From JAXGPL01 sp040766985 (GTDB lineage Bacteria; Bacillota; Sulfobacillia; JAUYEG01), in assembly GCA_040766985.1 (NCBI GenBank), contig JAXGPL010000002.1, positions 165,273 to 229,272 on the forward strand: DNA of 64,000 nt. The letters run 5' to 3'. The translations under genes and the position numbers were made by a program. Below are positions 30,008 through 40,751 of this stretch, in pieces (position 1 is the stretch's first letter; the number at the start of each line of letters is the position of its first letter). The notes under the pieces were generated by a model. It was not told where the DNA came from. It worked only from the letters and a program-made list of their open reading frames with translations, and did not search any database.

Positions 30008-30505
30008 TTGACCACATCAACATACCGCAGGAGCGATCGCTCGGGAGCACGGGTCTGCTGGTATCCATTCTGCTCGGTTCCCGGAGGTCGGGTCGGTCTA
30101 TGACTACGCCCACGCCCTTCGCTTTACGCTGCTGGTGCGCGGCAAGCCGCCGCACCGAGTTCGGCGAACTCAAGGGCCTGATCACCGAAAGTGTTTGCGT
30201 TGTCCATGCTCCAGGTGTCGGCCACAAGGATCATCCGTCTGGGCAGCCGCATGCGCGGGGTCACTGCCGTCGAGGTGAAGCCAGCGGCGTCGAGACGCTG
30301 ACCCTGAAGATCTGTGCTGATCGCCCTCGCCCGCGAGCGATTCGGCAACCTCGACATGAAGTCGAGTCCGAGAGCGGCCTGATCGAGAAAGACCTCGTCG
30401 TCCGGGGCAACTCATCAACGCCGCTGCCGACGACCTGCGGAACGCCAACACCAGAACTGGAACACCTACCGCGAGGGTGGCCGGGTGATGGTCTTTAACA
30501 AATGA
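30008..30505 (+). CDS. unidentified gene between rny and ymdB, frameshifted
   Basis: Not recognised. TTG at 30008 follows TCAGGAGG. Fragments in three frames suggest one protein of ~160 residues: TGLLVSILL near 30050, YDYAHAL.FTLLVRG near 30100, EFGELKGLI near 30160, VETLTLKI near 30290, ARERFGNL near 30330, GLIEKDLVVRG near 30378 and a C-terminal REGGRVMVFNK. The stop TGA overlaps the ymdB ATG (ATGA), so it is a real, coupled operon member. No membrane segment or known catalytic motif was seen. At least four indels are needed to restore it. Confidence 0.5.
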
Positions 30506-31260
30506 ACGTCCTCCTGTTCTTCGGCGGCCATCGTTGGCCGGCCGGGCCGCGCTGCACTAGCCGCGCGCCTGCCGGCCCTCCCGTCAATTTGAGCCGGACC
30601 TCTTGGTCACCAACGCCGAGAACGCAGCAGGTGGCACCGGGCTCACTCCCGACGTCGCCGAAGAGCTATTCGATCTCGGCCTTGACTACCATGACCCTCG
30701 GCAACCACGCCTGGGCAAGCGCGAGATCAACGAATACACCATGCACGAAGGGCGTGTGATCCGGCCCGGTCAACCTGGATCACCGCCCGGCGAGGGGTCC
30801 TGTGTGGTCGAAGCGGCAGGCGCGCAGAAGCTCGGCCTGATCTCTCTCCACGGCCGGGTTTTCTTTGTGAGCCACCCCGACGACCCGTTCCAGGCCGGAG
30901 CTGGCTGAGGCAAGGCAACTGCGCGAGGCGAGGGCATGCTGCATCCTCGTCGATATCCACGCCGAGCGACATCGGAAAAGATGGCCTTGGGCTGGTATCT
31001 TGATGGTGAGGTCAGCGCCGTCCTCGGCACGCACACGCATGTGCAGACCGCCGACGAACGGATCCTGCCCAAAGGCACCGCCTACATAACCGACGTGGGT
31101 ATGACCGGGCCGACCGATTCGGTCATCCCGGTGCGGGTCAGGCTGCCGTCGAGCGTTTCCTGACCTGATGCCGGTCGCTTGCCCAGCAGGCCGCCCATCG
31201 CCGGAGTCCTGTGGCGGAACCGGCAACGGAAAAGGCGGCTTGCTGTCGAGCATTTCTTGA
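30502..31260 (+). CDS. ymdB: YmdB/TIGR00282 family metallophosphoesterase, frameshifted
   Basis: Calcineurin-like phosphodiesterase; the Bacillus protein hydrolyses 2',3'-cyclic nucleotides and affects biofilm genes. Readable parts: MNVLLFFGG.IVGRPG, DLLVTNAENAAGGTGLTPDVAEEL (metal-ligand Asn), MTLGNHAWGKREI (GNH), GLISLHGRVF, then GEVSAVLGTHTHVQTADERILP (GTHTHV metal His) and GTAYITDVGMTGPTDSVIG. Length and motif order fit the ~260-residue family. It is located after rny and before spoVS, as in related genomes. Confidence 0.85.
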
Positions 31261-31424
31261 GCTGAAAGCCTCTCAGCCAGCGTCTGAGCTCCCCTGGCAC
31301 GAGAACGCACCGTAGCCACCCCACCGTTTTGCCACCGCGTATCCCATACCAGGCGTGAGAGGGCGTCCCACACCGTTGAAATACTCTGACGCATATACCC
31401 CGTGGCCACGAGGAGGCGGCGGCG

Positions 31425-31672
31425 ATCGAAGGCCACTGGGTTTCCTCAAAAACGGTCTAACGCAGTAGCAGGCGCCGCTTGCAATGATGTTGCGAAGGCG
31501 AACAACGCCAGATCAGGCTATCGGCGCAGCAGTCTGGCAAGCTGTCAAAGCAGTGGCAATCGCGGAAGTTCGTCACCCCGGTATCGACCTGGTGTGCGTT
31601 CAGCCTTCACCGACATCGTGATCGACGGTACGAGGAGCGGACGGCGATCAAGTTCATCGTGGGGGCCGCTAA
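31425..31672 (+). CDS. spoVS: stage V sporulation protein S, frameshifted
   Basis: Small Alba-like sporulation regulator of ~86 residues. Family segments in changing frames: SNAVAGA near 31455, IGAAVWQAVKAVAIA (family IGAGAVNQAVKAVAIAR) at ~31520-31564, GIDLVCV near 31585, AFTDIVIDG at ~31605-31630 and EERTAIKFIVG at ~31632-31663. These cover nearly the whole protein in order. Its location downstream of ymdB supports the call. Start inferred a few bases after GAGGAGG at about 31409-31415. Confidence 0.75.
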
Positions 31673-31837
31673 GACGCCTATCGCCCGGTCGGTTTGGCCA
31701 GCAGGGCGGCCATAAACGCAGGGCAGCGCCACGCTGAAGATCCCCGGCCCGGGCACCACAAGCCTCGTTGAAAGCCGGAAGAATGCCGCTGGTGATACCA
31801 GCCCTTGGATTCCCTTGGCGGGCCTGGGAAAGCGCAG

Positions 31838-32939
<1,102 letters not shown>

Positions 32940-32950
<11 letters not shown>

Positions 32951-33762
32951 AGAAGGCATCCGCCGAAAGGCCGGCGACGCCTGCACGTTTTGCGACTATC
33001 TGCGCGAAGACAGGTTTCCTACGTTCTGGTACCCGGGCATGGCAGCGCCATCGTATCCGAGGCCCTGGCAGGTCACTTTCCGCCGCGCGGCATCCGCGCA
33101 TCGGGTCGTGGCATCCTGATCGGTGCTGACGACGACGGCTACCTGCGCACGCACTGCCTTCACGGACCCGGCTTCCGGGCAGCCTCGTTCGCAACAGGCG
33201 TCAAGGCGGCCAACCCGAGCTTACGGTCGTAACCTGATGGGCGACGGCGGACATGCGACGATCGGCGGAAACCACCTGCCACGCGTGCCGCAGGGCCTCG
33301 GTGCTCGCGATCGTCTCCAGCAACCTCGAATGGCCTTGACTGGCGGGCAGTATTCCGCCACCACGCCCACCGAAGCGGACGTGGAAGCCTCGCCCACTCG
33401 GCCACGTCGAGGTGCGTTTGACCTGTGCCGGCTGGCGGAGGCGGCCAGGGCGGCCTTCGTGGCCAGGGCGACTGCCGCCCACCCGGTTCTGCTGCAGCGC
33501 ATCCTGACCGAGGCCCTGGGCAGGAGCGACTTCCTGTTTTCGTCGAGGTCGTCAGCATATGCCCGACACTACGTACGCCGCCAACCGGCTGGAGACCCGG
33601 CGCGGATGCTCCGCGCGCTCGCCGACCAGTACCGTGGCGGCAACCGGAGCCGGATCGGATCCCTTGTTGACCGGACACGCCTGGATTCAGCGCACGATAC
33701 GCGCAGGTGCAGGCCACCGGCGGCCGCCGCGGCCTGCCCGGAAGGTGGGTGAGGGCAAGTGA
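32940..33762 (+). CDS. korB: 2-oxoacid:ferredoxin oxidoreductase beta subunit, frameshifted
   Basis: Thiamine-diphosphate-binding subunit. The GTG at 32940 follows GAGGTG and overlaps korA by 11 bases. Readable family parts: YLREDRFPTFWYPGC (32998-33040), AFATGVKAANPELTVV (33185-33230), the ThDP/Mg motif region GDGDATIGGNH (33240-33270), AIVSSNLE..MTGGQYS.TTPTEA (33308-33376), FVEVVSICPT (33536-33565) and DTPGF near 33673. The gene is broken by about seven indels. The stop is TGA 33760-33762. Confidence 0.82.
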
Positions 33763-33794
33763 CGCCGGGCGGACTCGATCCGAGGAGGGGACGC

Positions 33795-34390
33795 GTGGCG
33801 GTTTCCATCTGCGGCATTGGAGAGCAGGGATAGTCGTCGCCGGTGTGGTCCTCGGCCAGGCTGCGGTAGAGTCGGGCCTTTGGGCCAGCCAGTCGGCAGC
33901 CCTGCAGTGCGGCCCGGGGCGCTTTGCCCGCAGCGAGGTGATTCTGGCGCCCGATGAACAGCCGTGCCCATTGCCGAGGAGGTCGACGTGATCATCGCCC
34001 TTGCCGAGAGGATGAGGCAGGCGACCGTGGACGCCTGTGTCGGAGGCCTCCGCCGCTGTGACCAGGCTTTTCGCCGCTGCCCGGCGGGAAGGGACGTACG
34101 GTCACAGTTCCGTTCGCCCGGCTCGCCGCGGGCGCAGGGCATCGCGGTCTCGTTGTCGTCGCCCTCAGTGCTGATCGGATGAGCAGGGATGATCGAGAGT
34201 CTTCACCACCAGCACGGAGGAGATGAGCATCAGGGCAGCCCGTATCAGGCTTGACCACGAACAGGTTGGTCGACCGGCGCTCGGCTCGGCATGGTGCAGG
34301 CATCAGGCGCGCGGACGTAGTGCGGGGATTCGCGCCGCTGGCTGCTTCTCCTGGAGCAGGCGGCCAGCTCTTCGCCCAGGTATAGGCGTG
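33795..34390 (+). CDS. korC: 2-oxoacid:ferredoxin oxidoreductase gamma subunit, frameshifted
   Basis: GTG at 33795 follows GAGGAGGGG. Family landmarks: CGIGxQGIVVAGVVLGQAAVESGLWASQSAA, then RSEVILAPDEQ and AEEVDVIIALAE (33790-34010), matching the GGQG...A...S.AYGP.ARGG..RSEV...D fold of gamma subunits. A strand-rich tail (VTVPFARLA, LVVVALSVLIGM) extends to ~34180. The end is approximate. No ferredoxin-like delta gene (korD) is visible beside korABC, so the enzyme would rely on a ferredoxin encoded elsewhere or on a subunit lost in the damaged stretch. Confidence 0.75.
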
Positions 34391-34394
34391 GAAC

Positions 34395-35299
34395 ACCACT
34401 GGGCTTCGTCCTCGACGGCGATGCGGAAGCGCTGGACGCTCGGCGAGGTCGGCGATCAGCCCAGCGACTTCCCCGCCTGCGCAGGCGGCGTAGACGCTCG
34501 GCTCTTCGCGATCTCGAACTCGCAGTGGCGGATCGCGGGCGCAGCGGCACCTGGAGGTCATCGGCCGAGCTCTGCAGGGAAGTCGAGCAGACCCGGAACA
34601 GGCGATTGCGCCTCTCGGTGCGGATATCCGGCGGGTCGCGGCCCAGGGCAAGCTGGCTGTGGTTATCGCCATCGAGGGCGGTGAAGCAATCGGGCACAAT
34701 CTGGCCAACCTGAGGATGCTTTGCCGGCTCGGGGTTCGATCCATCGGCCTTGTCTGGAACGAACGAAACCTTATCGCCGACGGGATCGGCGAACGGCTAC
34801 AGGCGGCGGGCTCACCACCTTCGGGGTCGCCGTCGTCAAGGAGATGAACCGTCTCGGGGTCGCCGTGGAAGCGTCGCATCTTTTCGGACCCGGGTTTCGG
34901 CACGTCGATGAGGCCGCCGAGGCCCAGCTATATTGCCAGCCATTCCAACGCCCGCGCGGTGTGCGACCACCCCCGCAATCGATGACGACCAGATCAAGGC
35001 TGGTCAAGAAGGGCGGCGTGATGGGGCTCAATTTCGCCCCGGCGTTCGTCGCCCCGACCGGCGCGAGTATTGAGCCTGCTCAAACACCTGGACCATGTGG
35101 TCGGCCTGGTGGAGCCCGGCCGCATCGGGCTGGGTTCGGACTTCGGCGGCATCAGGGCACGCCCGAGGGCCTGCCGGACGCGACAGCATTCCCGCGGTTC
35201 ACGGATGCCCTGGTCAGAGGGGCTACAGCGACGGGGACATCATCGTTTCCTCGGAGAAAACCACCTGCAGGTTTTCAGCGCAATCAGCGGGCTGATGCG
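34395..35299 (+). CDS. membrane dipeptidase (peptidase family M19), frameshifted
   Basis: Zinc dipeptidase of the renal dipeptidase family. Readable parts: FVLDG(H)CD-like opening near 34400, DFPACAGGVDARLFAI near 34460, AVVIAIEGGEAIGHNLANLRMLCRLGVRSIGL (34655-34755), TTFGVAVVKEMNRLGVAVEASHL (34815-34880), IASHSNARAVCDHPRN-like (34930-34980) and GLNFAPAFVAP. RIGLGSDFGGI follows (35123-35155), with GSDFDG expected in the family. The end AISG lies near 35290. The zinc Glu (IEGGEA) and HS ligands are visible. It lies between korC and a PHP protein; a role in peptide use, next to amino-acid-derived 2-oxoacids, is inferred. Confidence 0.78.
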
Positions 35300-36182
35300 A
35301 AGCCGGAAGCCCCGCCGCGGGCCGACCTGCATATCCACACGCATGCGTCAGACGGCCGGTACAGCCCGGCCGGGTCATGCCGAGGATGGCGGCGGAACTC
35401 GGCCTTGGCGCCATTGCCATCGCCGATCACGACACGGTCGACGGTATCGAGGAGGCCCTGACCAGGCAGACGCCGTCGGAGGGATTCGCATCGTGCCTGC
35501 CGTGGAGATCAACACGGACGGCGAAGCCGAGGTCCACATCCTCGGATACTTTGTGGACTTCCGGGACGGTTTTGATCGTTCCTTGCGGGCCAGCGGGATT
35601 CGCGGTCCCGCGCGGCGATGATCAAGCGGCTGCGCGATCACGGAAATACCCATCGACTTTGAGCGGGTTAAGGATATTGCCCGCGGTGCGATCGGCCGGC
35701 CGCACATCGCGTTGGCGCTGACCGAGAAGGAGTTCGCCTCAAGCGTCGACGATGCCATGGACGGGCTGCTGGAGCCGCGGGCGCTCGGCGTACGTGCCGC
35801 GCAACAAGCTGACTCCGGTCGCAGCGGTGCGCGCGGTCGTTGAGGCGGCGGGAGTGCCGGTATTCGCGCATCCAGCACCGCGGCCTGCGACGATCGAGAT
35901 CTGGTCAAGGCTGGCCTCGGTGGCCTCACGAGGCCTACCACCCACAACGCACGATGCCGCAGCGCGGCGACGGTGCGCCGCGATGGCCAGGGCAAGGGGG
36001 CTCGTCGCGACGGGCGGTTCGGATTTCCACGGCCCGCAGTGGGCGGGCAACGTCGGCATCGGCGGGGTATGGGTTCAGTACACTGTGTCATTGCTGTTGG
36101 AGAAGGCTGACGGCCTAGATGACGTGCGCGACGCGAAAAGATGGCGTCTGCCTGCGGCAGTTCTGATGCAACGCGAAGGTAG
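35295..36182 (+). CDS. PHP-domain phosphoesterase, frameshifted
   Basis: Metal-dependent phosphoesterase of the YciV/TrpH type. Landmarks: ADLHIHTHASDGRYSP (35322-35370, HxH), LGAIAIADHDTVDGIEEAL (35403-35460, DHD), IVPAVEINTDGEAEVHILGYFVD (35487-35555, E and H ligands), RPHIALAL, NKLTPVAAVRAVVEAAGVPVFAHPA and LVATGGSDFHGP (36000-36036). The ATG at 35295 forms a TGATG overlap with the end of the dipeptidase. About six indels. Family members act as 5'-3' exonucleases or 3',5'-bisphosphate phosphatases; the substrate here is unknown. Confidence 0.8.
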
Positions 36183-36200
36183 GTGCGGAGAGTGGTCGGA

Positions 36201-37542
36201 ATGGACCGGAGCCCTTCGCTAAATCTGCGCGGCTGCCGCGCGCGCGGCGGAGGCCGGCGCCGTGGAGGCCGTGCTCATCGCCCAAGACAGCTATCTAACC
36301 CGTTTTGCGGCCAACTTCATTCATCAGAATGTGGGCGAGGCGGACGCCAGGCTGAACATCCGGGCGGCGATCGGCGGCAAGGTCGGCTGTTCGTCAACAA
36401 ACCGCCTGTCTTCCGGCGAGGTTGCGGCTGCGGTCCGGCGGGCCGTAGAGATTGCCCGCCTCCAGCAGGACAATCCAGACTGGCAAGGGCTGCCTGCGCC
36501 ACCGGTGGCGGCAGCCGGGCTCACCGTCGAGAACGTCGACCCGGAAACCCGGGCAGCCGGCGCCCTCCGCCGGGCGGAGGGGGTTGCAGGGCTAATCAGG
36601 CAGGCTGCCGCCGCAAAGCTCGATGCCGCCGGAAGCTTCTCGACGGGGGTTCAAGAGGTGTGCGTCGCCAATTCGGAGGGCGCCTCGGCCTACTTCAGTA
36701 CAAGCCGCGCGGAGTTCAACACGGTTGTCGCCGGCGCTTCGGGTTCGGGTTACGCTGCGCGGGCGGCATGGAGCGTAGGGGCCATCGATCCTTCTGCTCT
36801 GGGGGCGGTGGCCATCGAAAAGGCCCTTGCCAGCCGGAACCCAGTGCCCGTCGAGCCCGGAGAGTATACCGTTATCCTCGAGTCTCCGGCTGTTGCCGAC
36901 CTGCTGACGTTCGCCGCCTTTCTCGGCTTCAGCGCCTTGGCCAACCAGGAGGGGCGCAGTTTCATGACCGGGCGGCTTGGCCAACAGGTTATGCACCCGA
37001 GCGTCACCTTGTGGGACGACGGGCAGGACCCCGCCGGGCTGCCGATACCGTTCGACTTCGAGGGCGTCCCGAAGCGGCGCGCGATGCTGATCGAAAAGGG
37101 CGTCGCCAGAGGTTTCGTCCACGACTCGTCCACGGCAGGACGCGAGGGTACGGTTAGTACTGGACATGCGCTGCCGGCGCCGAACACCTTCGGTCCGCTG
37201 CCGCTGAACCTGTTCATGGCCTCCGGGAGCGCCTCGTTGCAGGAGTTGATCGCCTCGACCGAGCGAGGCATACTCGTCACGCGTTTTCACTACACCAACC
37301 CGGTCCACCCGGTCAAGCTGGTGATCACGGGAATGACGCGCGACGGCACCTTTCTGATCGAGGACGGCAGGATCACGCGGCCGGTCAAGAACATGCGCTT
37401 TACCGAAAGCGTCCCGCGCACCCTGAGCGAGGTGACGGGTATCACGCGGGAACGCAGCTTCCAGCCGGTCTTCTTTGGCGGCGCCATGGTGCCTGCGGTG
37501 CGGGTCGCTAAGTTCACGTTCACCGGAACGACGGAGTTCTAG
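36201..37542 (+). CDS. TldD/PmbA family metalloprotease-related protein
   Basis: Member of the TldD/TldE (PmbA) family, 430-450 residues; pairs of these degrade unfolded peptides and mature modified peptides in other bacteria. The frame is open from 36262, but homology begins upstream (AAARAAEAGAVEAVLIAQDSYLTRFA), with one indel near 36215 separating an ATG at 36201. Typical strands: FIHQNVGEADARLNIRAAIGGKVG, SFMTGRLGQQVMHPSVTLWDDG, PFDFEGVPKRR and the end MVPAVRVAKFTFTG. The TldD zinc motif HExxxH is absent, which fits the TldE/PmbA-like, non-catalytic partner. Only one member is present at this locus. Confidence 0.82.
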
Positions 37543-37556
37543 CGGAGGTGAAGGGC

Positions 37557-38340
37557 TTGCGCATCGACATCAACTGCGATATGGGCGAAAGCTTCGGCAA
37601 CTACGTATACGGCGCCGACCACGAGGTCATCGCCCACGTCTCATCGGCCAACATCGCGTGCGGGTTCCACGCCGGCGATCCTCTGGTGATCAACCGCACC
37701 GTGGCGCTGGCCGCAGCGCACGGGGTCGGGGTGGGGGCCCATCCCTCGTTTCCCGACCTGATGGGCTTTGGACGCAGGGAGATCAACGCGACTCCCGACG
37801 AGGTCCGGGACTACATCACCTACCAGGTCGGCGCCCTGGCGGCATTTGCCACGGCGCACGGCGTCCCGCTGCGTCACGTCAAGGCCCATGGCGCGATCTA
37901 CAACATGGCCGCGAAGGACATGGCCATGGCAAGGGCGATGGTCGAAGGCGTGGCTCGCGTGGACCCCAAGCTGGTGTTTGTGGGCCTGGCCGGGTCGGCG
38001 TTGATCGATGCCGCGGCCGCCGCGGGGATCCCGGCCGCCTCTGAGGTGTTCGCCGACCGCGCCTGGCCGGACGGGCCTTGTCTCGCGCCGCCTGCCGGGA
38101 GCCGGTCATCCGCCCGCCGAGGTGGCCGACGTCGATGCGGATGGCCCGCGACGGCGCCGTCGCCACCGTGACCGGAGAGGTCATCAAGGTCCAGGCAGTT
38201 ACCGTGTGCGTCCACGGCGACACCCCGGGCGCCGCCGAGCTGGCGCAGGCCATTCGGCAACGACTCGCCTCCGCAGGGTTGAGGTCGCCGCCCTCGACCC
38301 GGTCCGTCTCGGAGCAACCGGCCGGGGTGGTCGCGAAGCC
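37557..38340 (+). CDS. pxpA: 5-oxoprolinase subunit A (LamB/YcsF family), frameshifted
   Basis: Part of the ATP-dependent 5-oxoproline (pyroglutamate) hydrolase PxpABC. The TTG at 37557, eight bases after GGAGG, gives MRIDINCDMGESFGNY, the exact family opening; GTG 37548 overlaps the ribosome site. The open part runs through GCGFHAGD-like ACGFHAGDP, VGAHPSFPDLMGFGRR and HVKAHGAIYNM to ASEVFADRAW. After an indel near 38075, the rest continues in other frames (RDGAVATVTGEVIKVQA, CVHGDTPGA). Length is ~255 residues, as usual. It is followed by pxpBC in an operon. Confidence 0.88.
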
Positions 38341-38344
38341 GTGT

Positions 38345-40234
38345 ATGAGCGGGCGCGGATCTGACGGCGGGAGGGGCGCTGGTCGCCGAGTTCTCCGACC
38401 GTGTCGAGCCTGCCGCCAACGAAGCCGTTCGCCGTCGACAGTGCCTTGACCTCTGGGCCGGGCGGCACGGGCTGCCGCTGCCTTGGCGTGGGAGACCGGC
38501 GCCGCTGGCTGATCGGAACAGTACCCACGATGCGGTCGCTGCTGGTGGTGTTTGACCCGTTCCGGGTGCGGCGGCACGAGCTTGCCGCGCGGCTGGAGAA
38601 CTCGCTGCGGCCGAACTCGCGAATCCGTTCGCCATCCGGGCGCGGAACGCGAAGCGGGCACCGCCGCAGGTACTGCTGGGCCTGCCCGGACCAGCGGGGG
38701 CGGACGTGGACGTACGATCACCATCCCCGTGTGCTATGCCACCGACCTGGCACCCGATCTCGCGGAGGTAGCGCAGTTGACGGGCCTTTCCCCGCAACAG
38801 GTGATCGCCGAGCACACCGCGAGGCAGTATCCTGGTGGCCTTGATCCGGATTTCAGATCGGCCAACCCTACCTCGCATCGCTGCCGGCCAGCCTGCGCCT
38901 GCCGCCTTCAGCAGCCGCGCCTGCGGGCGCCCCTGGGTGCGGTGGCCGTCGCCGGCGAGCTTACGGGGGTCTACTCGCTCGCAAGCCCGGGAGGCTGGCG
39001 CGTACTGGGCACGAGCCCGTGGCCCATGTTCGACCTCGGCTGGGATCCGCCGACCTTGCTTCGGGCCGGAGACAGGGTGCGCTTTGTGGCCGTCGACCGC
39101 GCGCGTTTCGACGAACTCAGGGCGGATCCGGCGATTCCGGCCGGGATCGTCACCCCGGCTCCGGCAGCCGGGGGCGCGGACGAAGCGCCGGCGAGCCCCG
39201 CTCTAAGGGTCGTCAACCCCGGTCCCATGAGTACCGTCCAGGACCTCGGCCGCCCGGGCTACGGCCGTTACGGCGTGGGGCCGGGGGGCGCAATGGACAG
39301 GTTCGCGCTCCGCGTCGGCAACCGCCTGCTCGGCAATACCGAGGGGGCTGCGGGCGTCGAAGTCACAGGGGGAGGGGCCATCTTCGAGTTTCTCTCGGAA
39401 ACCGCCTTCGCCTGGACCGGCACAACGGGCCCCATCACGATTGATGGGATTCCCGCCCCGACGTGGACCGTGTTGTCCGGCCGGCCCGGCCAACGGCTTA
39501 CGGCCGGGCCGCCCGAGCGCGGATTGCGCGGGTATCTCTGTCTTGGCGGCGGAGTGGCCGCACGAGCTGTGTTGGGGAGCCGAAGCACGAACCTTGCGGC
39601 GGGCTTCGGGGGGCCCTTCGGGAGAGCCTGCCGTCCCGGCGACGAATTGCAGGCCTACGAACACGGGGCAGGCCCGCGGAAGGAAAGTGCGCCCGCCGAG
39701 GTCATCGAAACCGTGTACCTGGGACTTCCCGCTAACGAGCGCGACGGCAAGCGCGGTGCGCCAGCGGTATCGTTACGCCTGGTACCTGGACTTCAACAGG
39801 AGATGCTTGGGAAGGATGCTCTTTCTGTCCTGTTCGCCGGCAACTACACGGTTGGCCCTGATTCGAACCGGATGGGCTACCGGTTGGTGGGCCCGCAGAT
39901 TGCCTCCCGGGGCGGGTACGACATCGTCTCGGACGGCCTCGTCGAGGGAGCCGTGCAGGTGCCGGGCAGCGGCCGGCCCGTGTTGCTGATGGCCGATCAC
40001 CAGACCACCGGCGGCTATCCCAAGCCAGGAGTCGTCGCCGGCGCCGACATCCCGCTCGCCGCGCAGCTGTCGCCCGGTATGGCGGTCCGTTTCCTGGAGT
40101 GCTCGGTGGATGATGCTCTATCCGCCCGGCTGAAGCTTGAGCACGCCGTAGCCGCGGCCGGCGGGAGGCTGATCGACCTGGAACTCCGCGTGGCCGGGGT
40201 CAAATACTCGGTTCAGGTCGATGTGCTCGCTTGA
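38345..40234 (+). CDS. pxpBC: fused 5-oxoprolinase subunits B and C (allophanate hydrolase-like)
   Basis: The N-terminal third matches PxpB (KipI-like): ALVAEFSDRVEPAANEAV near 38380, MRSLLVVFDPFRV near 38530, ITIPVCYATDLAPDLAEVAQLTGLS near 38720, and, after indels near 38840-38880, AVAVAGELTGVYSLASPGGWRVLG. Without a stop, the frame passes through a PAPAAGGADEAPASPA linker (about 39156-39200) into PxpC (KipA-like): VVNPGPMSTVQDLGRPGYGRYGV, LLGNTEGAAGVEVTGGG, YLCLGGGV and LMADHQTTGGYPKPGVV. Fused B-C proteins are known. Together with pxpA this gives a full PxpABC enzyme. The first ~500 bases contain several frame breaks; from ~38890 the frame is clean. Confidence 0.87.
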
Positions 40235-40251
40235 CCGAGCGGGCAATGGAA

Positions 40252-40286
40252 GACGGCCGCGCGCCACCGGCGTGCACACGGCCGTC
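40252..40286. terminator. hairpin between convergent pxpBC and SASP genes
   Basis: GACGGCCG (40252-40259) pairs with CGGCCGTC (40279-40286), and inner GC-rich bases can extend the stem. It lies between two convergent stop codons and could serve both; there is no clear U-tract on either side. Confidence 0.45.
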
Positions 40287-40305
40287 CTACGCTCTTGCTC
40301 TCGAG

Positions 40306-40670
40306 CTACTGCTGTCTTGGGATTTGCTGGCCCGCAAGGTTCTGCTCAGCCAATTGGATCATGCGGCGAACCATCTGCCCGCCGATCTTGCCGCCCATTC
40401 TGCCGCCGACGCGGCCACACTCCCGCGAGGACATGTTGGCCCAGCCACGCGAACGGACGTCGTCGGCGAGGCCGAGTTGTTCGGCGACCTCCCACTTGTA
40501 GCTATCGAGGGTATTCTGGTAGTCACCCTCGGTAGAGACCAGGCAGCGCCCTTTGCACGCATCGGGATCCCCAGCTCGCTGGCGATCTCGTATTTGAACT
40601 GATCCAATGCTGGCTGCGACTGCGGCACCACCAGCTGATTCCTGTTGTTGTTGTTCGAATTGCCCGCCAA
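40306..40670 (-). CDS. alpha/beta-type small acid-soluble spore protein, duplicated N-terminal segment, one frameshift
   Basis: SASPs coat spore DNA and protect it from UV. TTG at 40670 lies six bases after GAGGAGGTGG. The first frame reads NQLVVPQSQPALDQFKYEIASELGIP, the standard SASP start. After an indel near 40557, the minus strand continues with a second segment, YKWEVAEQLGL...GWANMSSRECGRVGGRMGGKIGGQMVRRMIQLAEQ, which includes the conserved C-terminal GxVGGxMVxxMI helix. The total of ~121 residues is about twice a normal SASP (60-75). It is divergent from miaB with an 81-base shared upstream region. Confidence 0.8.
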
Positions 40671-40751
40671 GAAACCACCTCCTCATGGCATATGGTTTCC
40701 GCACAAAACGTCTCGATGCTGGCAGTTTCTACGGACGGACGCGGTGGTAGA

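Noticed and set aside
40671..40751. A sigma-G promoter for the SASP gene in the divergent region.
   Set aside because: GCATC and CATATG-like boxes are present, but the -10 does not fit CATNNTA; not convincing enough to list.
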